Below, in pieces: positions 18,709 to 26,794 of a DNA stretch of 41,742 nucleotides (the first letter of the stretch is position 1; each line of letters begins with the position of its first letter). The DNA comes from Porphyromonas cangingivalis. GTDB taxonomy: Bacteria > Bacteroidota > Bacteroidia > Bacteroidales > Paludibacteraceae. A program made the position numbers and the translations under genes. The stretch lies in contig CAMDNO010000017.1 of the NCBI GenBank assembly GCA_945902955.1, positions 1 through 41,742 of the forward strand, in the 5' to 3' direction. The notes below the pieces were generated by a model, which was given only the letters and a program-made list of their open reading frames with translations, was not told the DNA's origin and searched no databases.

Positions 18709-19634
18709 TTTGATTGCATTATGAAATTATAAAACATTGTAACCAACAGCTCATCGCTCTCGGGAATTAACACCCTGCAAATATTTTTCATACCAAGTTC
18801 CTGCAAACCATACGGAATAAGTTCGGTATCTAAATCGAAACGCGTTTCAAGATTTTCGTTTACAAAACTGAGCGGAATTACTATTACCTCATCTATCTTG
18901 TTAGTATGTAATTCTTTAAGTTGATCAATTGTGTAAGGTCGCGTCCATTCTATTGGTCCTATTTTGGATTGAAAACTCAAATTATAAGGCAAATTAAGCG
19001 CTTTCGCAATAAGTTGCGCCGACGTTTTCGTTTTTTCGGCATAAAGATCGCCACGCTTCAAAAACGATTGTGGAATGGCATGAGAGCTAAATAGCAAATG
19101 TGGATTTTTAAAACCTACTTCAGCAACTTTTTGTGAGATTAGTCGCACCCAATATTGAACAAATAACGAATTGTCAAAATAATCTTCAACGAATCGAAAT
19201 TGTATATCGCCAAACTTCTTTTGCATTTTATCGAGCGAAGTTTGTACACTTCCGGTAGTGGAAAAACTTGCCTGAGGATACATCGAAATAATAGTAAAAT
19301 GCTTTATTCCAGCGGCATATAATTCAGAAATTTTATCTTCAATAAATGGCTCTGAATACGAATATACGCTTGTTACATTGTAGTCGGCACCTACCATTTG
19401 CTGCAATTGCTCAGCCGTTTTGCGCATAGACGCCTGCAAAGGCGAACCGCCAATGAGTTCGTATTTTTGCCAGGACGATTTATACCGCAAAGTACTAATA
19501 ACCGTCGAAAGCACAGCCCTCACCACGTGAGGAGCAGCAATAATTGCTTTGTCGTTGAACATACTTTTCAGAAAAACTTTCATATTGCTTTCCGAAATTG
19601 GAGCTCCCATATTGGCTAATAAAATGGCTTTCAT
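18705..19634 (-). CDS. hemH: Ferrochelatase
   Basis: Inserts ferrous iron into protoporphyrin IX to make protohaem. The 309-residue protein begins with LLANMGAP, has the active-site histidine in LLFSSHAIPQSFLKRGD (about residues 181-197) and the FQSKIGPIEWTRP stretch, and the conserved glutamate in VIPLSFVNENLETRFDLD. No [2Fe-2S] cysteines are seen. It overlaps hemN by one base (TAATG) and hemG by four. The reaction order (hemN, hemG, hemH) differs from the gene order. Confidence 0.95.
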   Translation of the reverse strand: MKAILLANMGAPISESNMKVFLKSMFNDKAIIAAPHVVRAVLSTVISTLRYKSSWQKYELIGGSPLQASMRKTAEQLQQMVGADYNVTSVYSYSEPFIEDKISELYAAGIKHFTIISMYPQASFSTTGSVQTSLDKMQKKFGDIQFRFVEDYFDNSLFVQYWVRLISQKVAEVGFKNPHLLFSSHAIPQSFLKRGDLYAEKTKTSAQLIAKALNLPYNLSFQSKIGPIEWTRPYTIDQLKELHTNKIDEVIVIPLSFVNENLETRFDLDTELIPYGLQELGMKNICRVLIPESDELLVTMFYNFIMQSK

Positions 19635-21010
19635 TATATTGTAGTTGAATATTGTTGCTCTTTAAACTTAAATGCGGGGTCGAATGCCACAGCAACATTT
19701 CGCACTATCATCATACCTTGTGGCGTAACGTGCAATTTATTATCGTCAAATTCAATTAATTTATCGTCGATTAAAGTGCTAAACTTTGAGGTATCAAATT
19801 GTGTGATTTTGAGAAATTCGCTTAGCGAACAATTAAATTTTTCGGCCATTGCATCAAAGTCTAACTCACCATTACACATGATTTCGTTTATCGTATCACG
19901 AATTATAATTTCCTGTTTGCTAAGCATATAACCACGCTCCACAGCAAAAGTTCCCGATTCGATAGCCTCTGAATATTTATCGTATTGTTTGATATTTTGG
20001 GAATACGACCCGTTCAATTGACTTATTCCCGACGCGCCAAATGCGTACACTTGCCCCGTTGTTTTGCGCGTATTGTAGCCCTGAAAATTTCGTTGAAGCA
20101 TTTTATTTTGCTTTGCAATAGCCAAATCATCGTCTTTACGAGCAAAATGATCCATGCCAATCACTTCGTACCCGTTTGCGCTCAATTCGTTGATGGCATA
20201 CACCAACATATCGAGTTTTTCGTCGGGTGTTGGGAATCGATATTGCTCCATAATTCGCTGATTTTCATTAAACCAAGGAATATGAGCGTACGAAAAAGTG
20301 GCTATCCTATCAGGCTGTAGTTGAATTATTTGCTGAATATTTTCGCGAAAACTTTCGGGCGTTTGCAAGGGCAATCCATATACCAAATCTAAATTTAAAC
20401 CTTTAAAACCTTTTGCTTTCATATAATTAAGCATTTCGCCCACATCGCATTTAGGCGCTTTACGGTTAATAGCATCCAATACATCGGTGTGAAAATCCTG
20501 AATTCCCAAACTGATTCGATTAAAGCCAATTTCGTGCAGCACATCCACGTCGGCAAAATCGAGATAAGCAGGACTACATTCCATAGCTATTTCGGCAAAA
20601 TCGGCAAACAGAAATTCGGTATGAAGCACGTTCATAATTTGACGCACATAATCTAAATTTATCGAATTGGGAGTTCCCCCACCCCAACTCACTTGTGTTA
20701 CAAGTCGCTTTTTATCAATATGTTGCGCTACCATTTTTATTTCAGCAATTACTGCATTTATATAACGCAAAATACGGTCTTCCGATTGCGAAAGAGCTGT
20801 ATTGCACCCACAAAAATGACATCGTTGTGTACAAAATGGAATATGAATATAGATAGAAATATTTTGAGGATCAGCGCTGTTCGAGCATTTAATTTGCTCT
20901 AAATATTCAATATTAGTAAATGCCGTATTGAATGCAGTTGCCGGTGGATAGCTGGTGTAGCGAGGCACTGGCAGGTTGTATTTTTGAAAAAGAGAAGATG
21001 ATATATTCAT
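19634..21010 (-). CDS. hemN: Oxygen-independent coproporphyrinogen III oxidase
   Basis: Radical-SAM enzyme that decarboxylates coproporphyrinogen III to protoporphyrinogen IX without oxygen. The cluster motif is HIPFCTQRCHFCGCNT, that is CxxxCxxC followed by GC, which marks a true HemN rather than the haem chaperone HemW. The N-terminal PRYTSYPPA is also HemN-specific. The length, 458, is right. The start is 25 bases after the stop of the MFS transporter gene. It begins the overlapping hemN-hemH-hemG block. Confidence 0.95.
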   Translation of the reverse strand: MNISSSLFQKYNLPVPRYTSYPPATAFNTAFTNIEYLEQIKCSNSADPQNISIYIHIPFCTQRCHFCGCNTALSQSEDRILRYINAVIAEIKMVAQHIDKKRLVTQVSWGGGTPNSINLDYVRQIMNVLHTEFLFADFAEIAMECSPAYLDFADVDVLHEIGFNRISLGIQDFHTDVLDAINRKAPKCDVGEMLNYMKAKGFKGLNLDLVYGLPLQTPESFRENIQQIIQLQPDRIATFSYAHIPWFNENQRIMEQYRFPTPDEKLDMLVYAINELSANGYEVIGMDHFARKDDDLAIAKQNKMLQRNFQGYNTRKTTGQVYAFGASGISQLNGSYSQNIKQYDKYSEAIESGTFAVERGYMLSKQEIIIRDTINEIMCNGELDFDAMAEKFNCSLSEFLKITQFDTSKFSTLIDDKLIEFDDNKLHVTPQGMMIVRNVAVAFDPAFKFKEQQYSTTI

Positions 21011-21035
21011 TCTAGAAATAATTTAAAAAAAAAAA

Positions 21036-22235
21036 TTAGATACCTGATTTTTTTGGAAAAGCATTTAGCAAAATAAAAAACACAAAAGTTGTCAGTATAA
21101 TTTCAACTGTAAATAAGCCACTGTAACCAAACTCGTGTGCAATTTTTCCACTTGCAGTTGCCACAAGAAGGCTTCCAATGTGTGTTATTACAATCTGAAT
21201 GGTGAAATCTGTACCTTCGCGACCTTTGCGCACAGCGTCCATCGAAAGGGTATAAATGCCAACAGTTGACAAACCATAAGCACTCCATACAAGCCCAATG
21301 GCAATGTATAAATTCAGGTTCGAAGGTTCAATACCGGACAAATATCGGAAATACAGACCAGCTAACAGACTCATTACAAGGAATAAAAGCAATGCGGTAC
21401 GCCGAGCCACTTTCCGCATCAAAAAGCCACCAACAAAAGTAGAAATGGCTGCTGTAAGCGTTCCGAAAATTCCCGACATGAAGGCAATTTCTTTCACATT
21501 GTAACCCAAATCGACCAAATATGGTTTCAGCATGGTCATTATCCCAATTATTCCCGAATAATAAAAAATAAGCAGTACTACTTGACGAAATTTTCCTTTT
21601 TGTTTGAAAAACGACAAAATATCTTTGAGAGTAACACGCTCTTTTTCAATGTTTTCGGCAGGCAATTGACGTTTCGAAATAAATAATGGAGCCACAGCCA
21701 CCATCACAAAAACCGATAGCAAAATCAGTACATTCGACCAGCCGTAGTAATGATATGCAATAAGCAAAACGCCCGTACCCACCAACGAACCTATAAAACT
21801 GCCGCCCGATTGCATACTATTGCCCAAGCTTCGTTCGGATTTATCGAGCGAAAGAATGGCATAAATATCCACTGCAATATCTTGTGTAGCCGATGCAATA
21901 AATGCAATAACGACCAAGAAAATAATTAATTTAAAATCGGTTTGAAGGTCGAAAAAAGCAATTGACAATATTATTGCAGCATACACCAATTCCGAAACAA
22001 GTATCCAGCGTTTCAATTCTTTGGTACTGCGCGCTTTATTATCGACCAAAGGTGCCCACAAAAACTTTAAAATCCAAGGCAACTTTACCAATTGCAACAA
22101 GCCAATGGAAGACAGCGAATAGTTTTCTTGCCGCATAATGACAGGCACCACCGTTGAGAAAAAGCTCATGGGTATAGACTGTGCAATATAGAGGCTAAAA
22201 AGCACCGGAAATTTATGCCATTTTTTTTCACTCAT
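21036..22235 (-). CDS. MFS transporter, AmpG/RhtX-like
   Basis: A 399-residue inner-membrane protein with about twelve hydrophobic segments. The first loop, LKFLWAPLVDNKARSTKELK, and the ATQDIAVDIYAI motif are those of the AmpG-like branch of the major facilitator superfamily, which includes the siderophore importers RhtX/FptX as well as muropeptide permeases. It starts three bases after the stop of the TonB-dependent receptor gene and lies 25 bases before hemN. That suggests it moves whatever the receptor brings into the periplasm across the inner membrane. A porphyrin or its precursor is my inference from the neighbours. Confidence 0.8.
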   Translation of the reverse strand: MSEKKWHKFPVLFSLYIAQSIPMSFFSTVVPVIMRQENYSLSSIGLLQLVKLPWILKFLWAPLVDNKARSTKELKRWILVSELVYAAIILSIAFFDLQTDFKLIIFLVVIAFIASATQDIAVDIYAILSLDKSERSLGNSMQSGGSFIGSLVGTGVLLIAYHYYGWSNVLILLSVFVMVAVAPLFISKRQLPAENIEKERVTLKDILSFFKQKGKFRQVVLLIFYYSGIIGIMTMLKPYLVDLGYNVKEIAFMSGIFGTLTAAISTFVGGFLMRKVARRTALLLFLVMSLLAGLYFRYLSGIEPSNLNLYIAIGLVWSAYGLSTVGIYTLSMDAVRKGREGTDFTIQIVITHIGSLLVATASGKIAHEFGYSGLFTVEIILTTFVFFILLNAFPKKSGI

Positions 22236-22238
22236 AAA

Positions 22239-24323
22239 TTAAAAATTTACCGAAAGTTTAACACCCACTTGCAATGGCTTCCCTGTCTGAACAAAACTTT
22301 TACCAAGTGCCTCAAAATAAAAAGATTCGTAGCGTGTAGCAGTTAAATTACTGCCCCAAATGTCGAATTTAAAATTTTGGCGTACAAAACTAATACGCAC
22401 ATCCAATAGGCTGTAATATGCTTGTTTGTGCGAATTTTTATCGTTCCAAAAAATTTCGCCCGTACCTTTGTATAAAGTACTTAACACAATTTTATTCAAC
22501 AAATTGGAATTTTCTATCTGAAACGTTTTCATTAATTGGCCAGCCACAGTATGTTTTGGCACGTAAGGAATAAAATTTCCGTTGTAATTGGTAGTTGCGT
22601 TGAGCACATTTTCTTCAAATTTAGCATCCGTAAAACCATACGAAGCCATCAGTTCAAAACCAGCGATAGAAGCCGAATTGAGCGACAGCTCAAAACCTTT
22701 GCTTACCGAATGTCCTGCATTTTTAAGCATAGAACCCGTGCCACTGGGTGTTGTTTGATAAATCTGTTGATTTTTCCAGTCAATATAAAATAGGGAAGCT
22801 TCCAAAAACAATTGATTTCTAAAAACCGATGACTTCACGCCCACTTCATAATTCCAACTATATTCGGGCTCAAAAGTTAAATCCTCAGGGCGTTCGAAAG
22901 TAGAATTGTAGCCACCCGTTTTGTATCCGCGCGAAACCAAAGCATACACATTTGTGGAAAGGAATTTGTAATTTACCGACAATTTGGGCAAAACTTGAAG
23001 CGATTGCAACGGATTATAAACTGTATCTGCCAAAGTGGTCGACAGGGCGCTTTTAGTACGCACCGACTTGTAATTCAATTTATCATTTTCGGTATCCAAA
23101 CGTATTCCAGCCACGAGATTCATATTTTTAACAGGAAAATTTTTGAATGTCGATTGATGAAAAATAGCACCACCAGCTATTGTATGGTCGTATTCCTTCA
23201 AGGTATTTAATTTTTGTTTGTAGGTATTTACTTCTACATCGTTATAAAATTGCTGTCTGAAAGCATAACCGCCAAATAACCAAATGTATGCTTTATTCTT
23301 TTTAGCCTGAATAGTTATTTCTTGCGAAAACATATTTTGACGCTGGCGCTGAATAATAAAATACAATGAATCGATACTAAAATCCTGATCGATAGCTTGT
23401 TTGTCGTTTAAATATTGATAGGAACTTATTGCCGAAAGATCGAATTTTGGAGCAGTATATTTGAGTACCAATGCGTCGGAAAGTAGCTGACGGTTGTAAC
23501 CACTTGCCTGATTGTAGCGAATTTTTGCAACCGAGTCGTTTGCCTCAAAGTACTGCGAATAAGGATAACCGCCCTGAATACTATTCTCGAAACTCAAAAT
23601 ATTTTCAATCGAAAATCGTTCGTTCAACTTATATATCAATCTATTACGAAATCCGTAAGTATCGAGTACATCTACTTTTTTATTCAAATAATCATTTGTA
23701 AAAAAACCATCATTATGTCGGTAATTCAGTGCCAACGACCACGCCAATTTATCGCTCGCTTTGGCATAATGAGCCGCTGTAAATAAATAGCTACCATAAG
23801 TTGCTGCTTGCACATTCACATCCGTTCCTTGATAGTATTGCGGCGATTTTGTCAGGATATTTACAATTCCGCCCATTGTATTTCGGCCATATTCGGTTCC
23901 TTGCGGCCCTCGAAGCACCTCTAACCGACTTATTTCAAAAAAATCGAAGTTAAAAGCGGCTTTCTCGAAATAAGGCACATTATCGACGTACAAACCCACC
24001 GAAGGCGCATTGATACGTGAACCCACGCCCCGAATGTAAATGGGCGAAGTTAATTTTGACCCATAATCGGGCATAAAAAGATTAGCAACCGTAGAAGTGG
24101 CATCCGTCAGCGAATTTAAACCAAGCGATTCAATCTGTTTCGAATTGAATAAAGTAACTGAATTTGAGATAGATGACAAATTTGAATACGACCGCGAAGC
24201 TTGCACCACAAGCTCATTTAATCGAATAGTATCGATTTTTTCAGTAATTTCATCTTTTGCAAAAGCGCTTGTAAAAGCGAATATTAGACAGGCTGAAAGG
24301 ACAATTCTGAATGTATTGAACAT
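22239..24323 (-). CDS. TonB-dependent outer-membrane receptor
   Basis: A 694-residue receptor with a signal peptide ending near FTSAFAKDE. A plug domain follows (about residues 50-165) with SPIYIRGVGSRI, LRGPQGTEYGRNTMGGIVNI and similar marks, then a 22-stranded barrel ending in VGVKLSVNF. There is no N-terminal carboxypeptidase-like repeat, so it is not SusC-type. The plug resembles siderophore or small-ligand receptors. It begins the operon receptor-MFS-hemN-hemH-hemG and would import its ligand using TonB energy. No HasR/HmuR-type haem motif (FRAP-NPNL) was noticed, so a haem precursor or siderophore is as likely as haem. Confidence 0.88.
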   Translation of the reverse strand: MFNTFRIVLSACLIFAFTSAFAKDEITEKIDTIRLNELVVQASRSYSNLSSISNSVTLFNSKQIESLGLNSLTDATSTVANLFMPDYGSKLTSPIYIRGVGSRINAPSVGLYVDNVPYFEKAAFNFDFFEISRLEVLRGPQGTEYGRNTMGGIVNILTKSPQYYQGTDVNVQAATYGSYLFTAAHYAKASDKLAWSLALNYRHNDGFFTNDYLNKKVDVLDTYGFRNRLIYKLNERFSIENILSFENSIQGGYPYSQYFEANDSVAKIRYNQASGYNRQLLSDALVLKYTAPKFDLSAISSYQYLNDKQAIDQDFSIDSLYFIIQRQRQNMFSQEITIQAKKNKAYIWLFGGYAFRQQFYNDVEVNTYKQKLNTLKEYDHTIAGGAIFHQSTFKNFPVKNMNLVAGIRLDTENDKLNYKSVRTKSALSTTLADTVYNPLQSLQVLPKLSVNYKFLSTNVYALVSRGYKTGGYNSTFERPEDLTFEPEYSWNYEVGVKSSVFRNQLFLEASLFYIDWKNQQIYQTTPSGTGSMLKNAGHSVSKGFELSLNSASIAGFELMASYGFTDAKFEENVLNATTNYNGNFIPYVPKHTVAGQLMKTFQIENSNLLNKIVLSTLYKGTGEIFWNDKNSHKQAYYSLLDVRISFVRQNFKFDIWGSNLTATRYESFYFEALGKSFVQTGKPLQVGVKLSVNF

Positions 24324-24398
24324 TTTTATAGTATTATTTTACTCAAAAGTTTAAAATACATTTGAGTTTATCGAAAAAAATTGAATGGAAGAAAATGT

Positions 24399-24452
24399 CA
24401 TTTACAAACAAAGTAAATGATGCTATACGAGTAGATTTACGTTTATAAATCT
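24399..24452. other. Two small hairpins before the TonB receptor gene
   Basis: CATTTAC/GTAAATG arms (24399-24405, 24413-24419) and AGATTTA/TAAATCT arms (24433-24439, 24446-24452) each form a perfect 7-bp stem. They lie 76-129 bases before the receptor ATG. Such symmetric words could bind a metal or porphyrin regulator. They may also arise by chance in A/T-rich DNA. Confidence 0.3.
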
Positions 24453-24483
24453 CTGTAATTAAACTAAAAATGGAGTAATTGAG

Positions 24484-24822
24484 TTAGCAAAAAGCTGGAG
24501 GAGGACGTGAGAAAAGTAGAAAAGTAAATCGCTCTGTCAAGCTATGCGGGTAATCCGGAAAAACAGACGATGTAATAAAAATAAAATTAGTGGTTTTAGG
24601 CTCATCATCAGTAGTAATCTCAGCATACTGAATATCAGCACCATAAATATAGGTACAAGACTGAATTGGTAAAACCGATTGCGTAATTTCGATTTGCTTG
24701 GGGGCAGTATCGTATTTTTGTTCGAGTTTTTGAAGTCCGGGAATCAGTAAACACGACAAATAACTTACCAACATAAGTATTTGAGGTATAAACGAAGCGA
24801 ATATAGAACTTTCGAACATCAT
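24484..24822 (-). CDS. Small protein before the TonB receptor, unknown
   Basis: A 112-residue frame with one hydrophobic segment at about residues 8-30 (ASFIPQILMLVSYLSCLL) and a soluble rest rich in serine and threonine. It ends in FSRPPPAFC. Short proteins with a membrane segment and an RPPP-type tail sit just before metal-related TonB receptors in some Bacteroidota, and I infer a similar link here. It starts 20 bases after the 3' end of tRNA-Thr and stops 160 bases before the receptor. I do not recognise a named domain. It could be non-coding, but the clear hydrophobic-to-polar layout argues for a gene. Confidence 0.45.
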   Translation of the reverse strand: MMFESSIFASFIPQILMLVSYLSCLLIPGLQKLEQKYDTAPKQIEITQSVLPIQSCTYIYGADIQYAEITTDDEPKTTNFIFITSSVFPDYPHSLTERFTFLLFSRPPPAFC

Positions 24823-24842
24823 TATTTTGTGAAATAAAAAAT

Positions 24843-24918
24843 TGGAGCCTTTTTGGGGACTCGAACCCCAGACCTATTCATTACGAATGAATTGCTCTAC
24901 CAACTGAGCTAAAAAGGC
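24843..24918 (-). tRNA. tRNA-Thr (anticodon CGT)
   Basis: Cloverleaf on the minus strand. The acceptor stem is GCCTTTTT with AAAAAGGC (an uninterrupted match through the first 7 bp). The D arm is AGCTCAGTTGGTAGAGC and the T arm is GGGGTTCGAGTCCCC. The anticodon stem ATTCA/TGAAT holds the loop TTCGTAA, giving CGT, which reads ACG. CCA is encoded at the 3' end (24843-24845). Confidence 0.95.
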
Positions 24919-24932
24919 GATATTGAAAGTAA

Positions 24933-25349
24933 TTAACGTGCTTTTTTATCGTTGTAAATAAAATCCAAATCTTTGTAGTATTTGAATTTTGTATCAGAAC
25001 TAATCAATGGAATTTTTTCAGTTATCGACTGAGCAATTATAATTCTATCAATTGGGTCGTTGTGTCCGTGAATCAAAGGTAATCTCGAGTAAGTATAAAA
25101 ATGCTCGTTTTTAGAATGAAGTATTGTTAAGTTAAACTCTTCTTGAATACTTTTCAAAAATTCTTTAATATTAGTTTGCTTAATTTTTATTCTTCCAGTT
25201 TGATTTAAATGTATTAGTTCAAATATTGATGATGAACTCACATAAATTATATTTTCTAGATCGGATAAAATATCACTCACAGATTCATTTAGAAACTGTC
25301 TGTTAGTTATTGCAAAAACCAAGATATTTGTATCAATAATATACCTCAT
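24933..25349 (-). CDS. PIN-domain toxin (VapC-like)
   Basis: A 138-residue PIN-domain ribonuclease. The acidic residues expected to bind the metal are visible: D6 in YIIDTNILVFAI, E44 in SIFELIHL, D97 and D100 in GHNDPIDRIIIAQ, and D113 or D115 nearby in LISSDTKF. The GHNDPIDR word matches the DPxDR motif of the type II toxins. It starts 3 bases after the stop of the 57-codon antitoxin gene, the usual antitoxin-first order. VapC enzymes typically cut tRNA or rRNA. It lies 14 bases before tRNA-Thr on the same strand. Confidence 0.88.
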   Translation of the reverse strand: MRYIIDTNILVFAITNRQFLNESVSDILSDLENIIYVSSSSIFELIHLNQTGRIKIKQTNIKEFLKSIQEEFNLTILHSKNEHFYTYSRLPLIHGHNDPIDRIIIAQSITEKIPLISSDTKFKYYKDLDFIYNDKKAR

Positions 25350-25352
25350 ATT

Positions 25353-25526
25353 TTAGCGTAAAACTGCTTTCATATCAATAATTTCAACCATTCCAGAGCC
25401 ACTATATCTTCTCATAGCTTTCCCGAATGCTGAAATTTTCTTTTCCGCAGTTTCTTTTAGATCGGATTTACTTTTTTTTGTTTTAATTTCTTTTTCCAAA
25501 GAAATTGTATCATTACTTGTTTTCAT
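25353..25526 (-). CDS. Small antitoxin partner of the PIN toxin
   Basis: A 57-codon frame from ATG 25526 to TAA 25353. The product is lysine- and glutamate-rich at the N-terminus (EKEIKTKKSK) and ends in YSGSGMVEIIDMKAVLR. The acidic and basic pattern, tiny size and 3-base gap to the PIN gene fit the DUF2281/VapB-like antitoxins that block PIN toxins with a C-terminal tail. A -7 box lies 25 bases upstream. I do not recognise a DNA-binding fold in it. Confidence 0.75.
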   Translation of the reverse strand: MKTSNDTISLEKEIKTKKSKSDLKETAEKKISAFGKAMRRYSGSGMVEIIDMKAVLR

Positions 25527-25550
25527 GAATAGAAAAATTAAAATGGACTA

Positions 25551-25558
25551 CAAATATA
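25551..25558 (-). promoter_or_regulatory. -7 promoter box for the PIN toxin-antitoxin pair
   Basis: The minus strand reads TATATTTG, an exact TAnnTTTG, 25 bases before the antitoxin ATG at 25526. Confidence 0.6.
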
Positions 25559-25633
25559 ATATTTATTTGAATAAATAGCTGCATTTTTAAAGACAAACTG
25601 CTACTTTTTAATGCTATTTAATGCAGTTATTTT

Positions 25634-25677
25634 AAACAAAAAAGGACTAATTCAACATAAAACTGAATTAGTCCTTT
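25634..25677 (-). terminator. Rho-independent terminator of tRNA-Ala
   Basis: A perfect 14-bp stem (25641-25654 with 25664-25677) round a 9-base loop. On the minus strand it is followed by TTTTTTGTTT, and it begins 15 bases after the tRNA-Ala gene ends. Confidence 0.9.
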
Positions 25678-25691
25678 GATTTTCAAGTTAG

Positions 25692-25765
25692 TGGAGATTA
25701 TCGGACTCGAACCGATCACCTTAACACTGCCAGTGTTACGCTCTAGCCAGATGAGCTAAACCCCC
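25692..25765 (-). tRNA. tRNA-Ala (anticodon GGC)
   Basis: Cloverleaf on the minus strand. The anticodon stem TAACA/TGTTA carries the loop CTGGCAG, giving GGC, which reads GCC. The acceptor GGGGGTT pairs with AATCTCC using two G-U pairs. One is G3-U70, the alanine identity element, which supports the call. CCA is not encoded. A -7 box lies 24 bases upstream. Confidence 0.95.
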
Positions 25766-25789
25766 TTTCTTGATTTTGAAATTGCGGTG

Positions 25790-25797
25790 CAAAGATA
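25790..25797 (-). promoter_or_regulatory. -7 promoter box for tRNA-Ala
   Basis: The minus strand reads TATCTTTG, matching TAnnTTTG, 24 bases before the first base of tRNA-Ala. Confidence 0.6.
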
Positions 25798-25819
25798 AAC
25801 AAGTTTTGGAAAATAGTAG

Positions 25820-25827
25820 TATTTTTG
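25820..25827 (+). promoter_or_regulatory. -7 promoter box for DUF4286-ruvC
   Basis: TATTTTTG matches TAnnTTTG and lies 20 bases before the ATG at 25848. It is divergent from the tRNA-Ala box. Confidence 0.6.
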
Positions 25828-25847
25828 TTCAAAATATTTTTACAATT

Positions 25848-26159
25848 ATGCTAATATTCAATACTACCTACAAAGTTGCAAGCTCCATAACTGTTAATTG
25901 GCTCGAATGGATACAACAAAATCACATACCGTTTATGCTTTCCGATAATCAATTTACTCGTCCGCAAATTGCAAAAATTGTAGGTAGCGAAGACGAGCAA
26001 GGTGTTTCGTATTCTGTTCAGTTTCACATTGCCAATATGCCTGCGCTTATGAATTGGCACAAACATAACGCTACACAATTTCAACAAAGCTTTCAAAAAG
26101 CGTTTGGAAACGAAGTTCAATTTTTCTCTACCGTTCTCGAAATTATTGATAATGAATAA
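25848..26159 (+). CDS. DUF4286 family protein
   Basis: A 103-residue soluble protein. The start [10 protein letters not shown], the [14 protein letters not shown] stretch and the ending [16 protein letters not shown] match the DUF4286 family, which occurs mostly in Bacteroidota. No function is established. The longer frame from 25770 begins upstream of the -7 box and is rejected. The stop overlaps the ruvC start by eight bases, so the pair is co-translated, which is the only hint of a role near DNA repair. Confidence 0.8.
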   Translation: MLIFNTTYKVASSITVNWLEWIQQNHIPFMLSDNQFTRPQIAKIVGSEDEQGVSYSVQFHIANMPALMNWHKHNATQFQQSFQKAFGNEVQFFSTVLEIIDNE

Positions 26160-26709
26160 AGAAACAATAATTTTAGGCATCGACCCTGGAACAACGATTA
26201 TGGGTTATGGCATTTTGAAAGTAAATGGCAACAAAACCGAAATGCTGGCAATGGGCGTACTCGATTTGAAAAAATATTCTGATCACTACATTAAGCTTCA
26301 ACGCATTTTTGCGCGCACTTTATCGTTGGTCGACGAGTTTCACCCCGATTGTTTGGCTATTGAAGCACCTTTTTTTGGCAAAAATGTACAATCGATGCTC
26401 AAATTGGGTAGAGCTCAAGGTGTAGCTATGTCGGCTGCTTTATATCGCGACGTTCCGATTACCGAATATGCGCCGCTGAAAATAAAAATGGCGATAACAG
26501 GAAGTGGAAGTGCATCGAAAGAGCAGGTGGCAGACATGCTCAGGCGCTATTTGAATATTCCGCAAGAGAAGATGCTTCCACAATTAGACGCCACCGACGG
26601 TTTAGCGGCTGCCTATTGCCACTTTTTGCAATTAGGCCGACCCGAATCGAGCAAAGCCTACTCGGGATGGAAAGATTTTATTACGAAAAACCCAGAGAGA
26701 AAGAGATGA
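26152..26709 (+). CDS. ruvC: Holliday-junction resolvase RuvC
   Basis: A dimeric endonuclease that cuts Holliday junctions delivered by RuvAB. The 185-residue protein begins with [16 protein letters not shown], where the first catalytic aspartate lies in GIDPG. The next acid is in [11 protein letters not shown], and the C-terminal pair is in [13 protein letters not shown]. The start is the ATG at 26152 ([11 protein letters not shown]), inside the last codons of the DUF4286 gene. The 16 codons upstream in frame are overlap only. Confidence 0.95.
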   Translation: MNKETIILGIDPGTTIMGYGILKVNGNKTEMLAMGVLDLKKYSDHYIKLQRIFARTLSLVDEFHPDCLAIEAPFFGKNVQSMLKLGRAQGVAMSAALYRDVPITEYAPLKIKMAITGSGSASKEQVADMLRRYLNIPQEKMLPQLDATDGLAAAYCHFLQLGRPESSKAYSGWKDFITKNPERKR

Positions 26710-26762
26710 ATATTACGAATTAAAACAACGAATTAAAACGAATTTCACGAATTATTTCCACA

Positions 26763-26794
26763 AACTATTTACTATAAACTATTTACTATAAACT
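26763..26794 (+). repeat. Short tandem repeat before buk
   Basis: Two exact 14-base copies of AACTATTTACTATA are followed by AACT, running into the buk start codon. The reverse complement carries the AGTTTATAGT word found at 4817-4847. The ribosome-binding region of buk therefore consists of this repeat. Confidence 0.65.

Noticed and set aside
22239-24323. SusC-type nutrient receptor
   Set aside because: At 694 residues it is too short, has no N-terminal carboxypeptidase-like repeat and no SusD gene follows.
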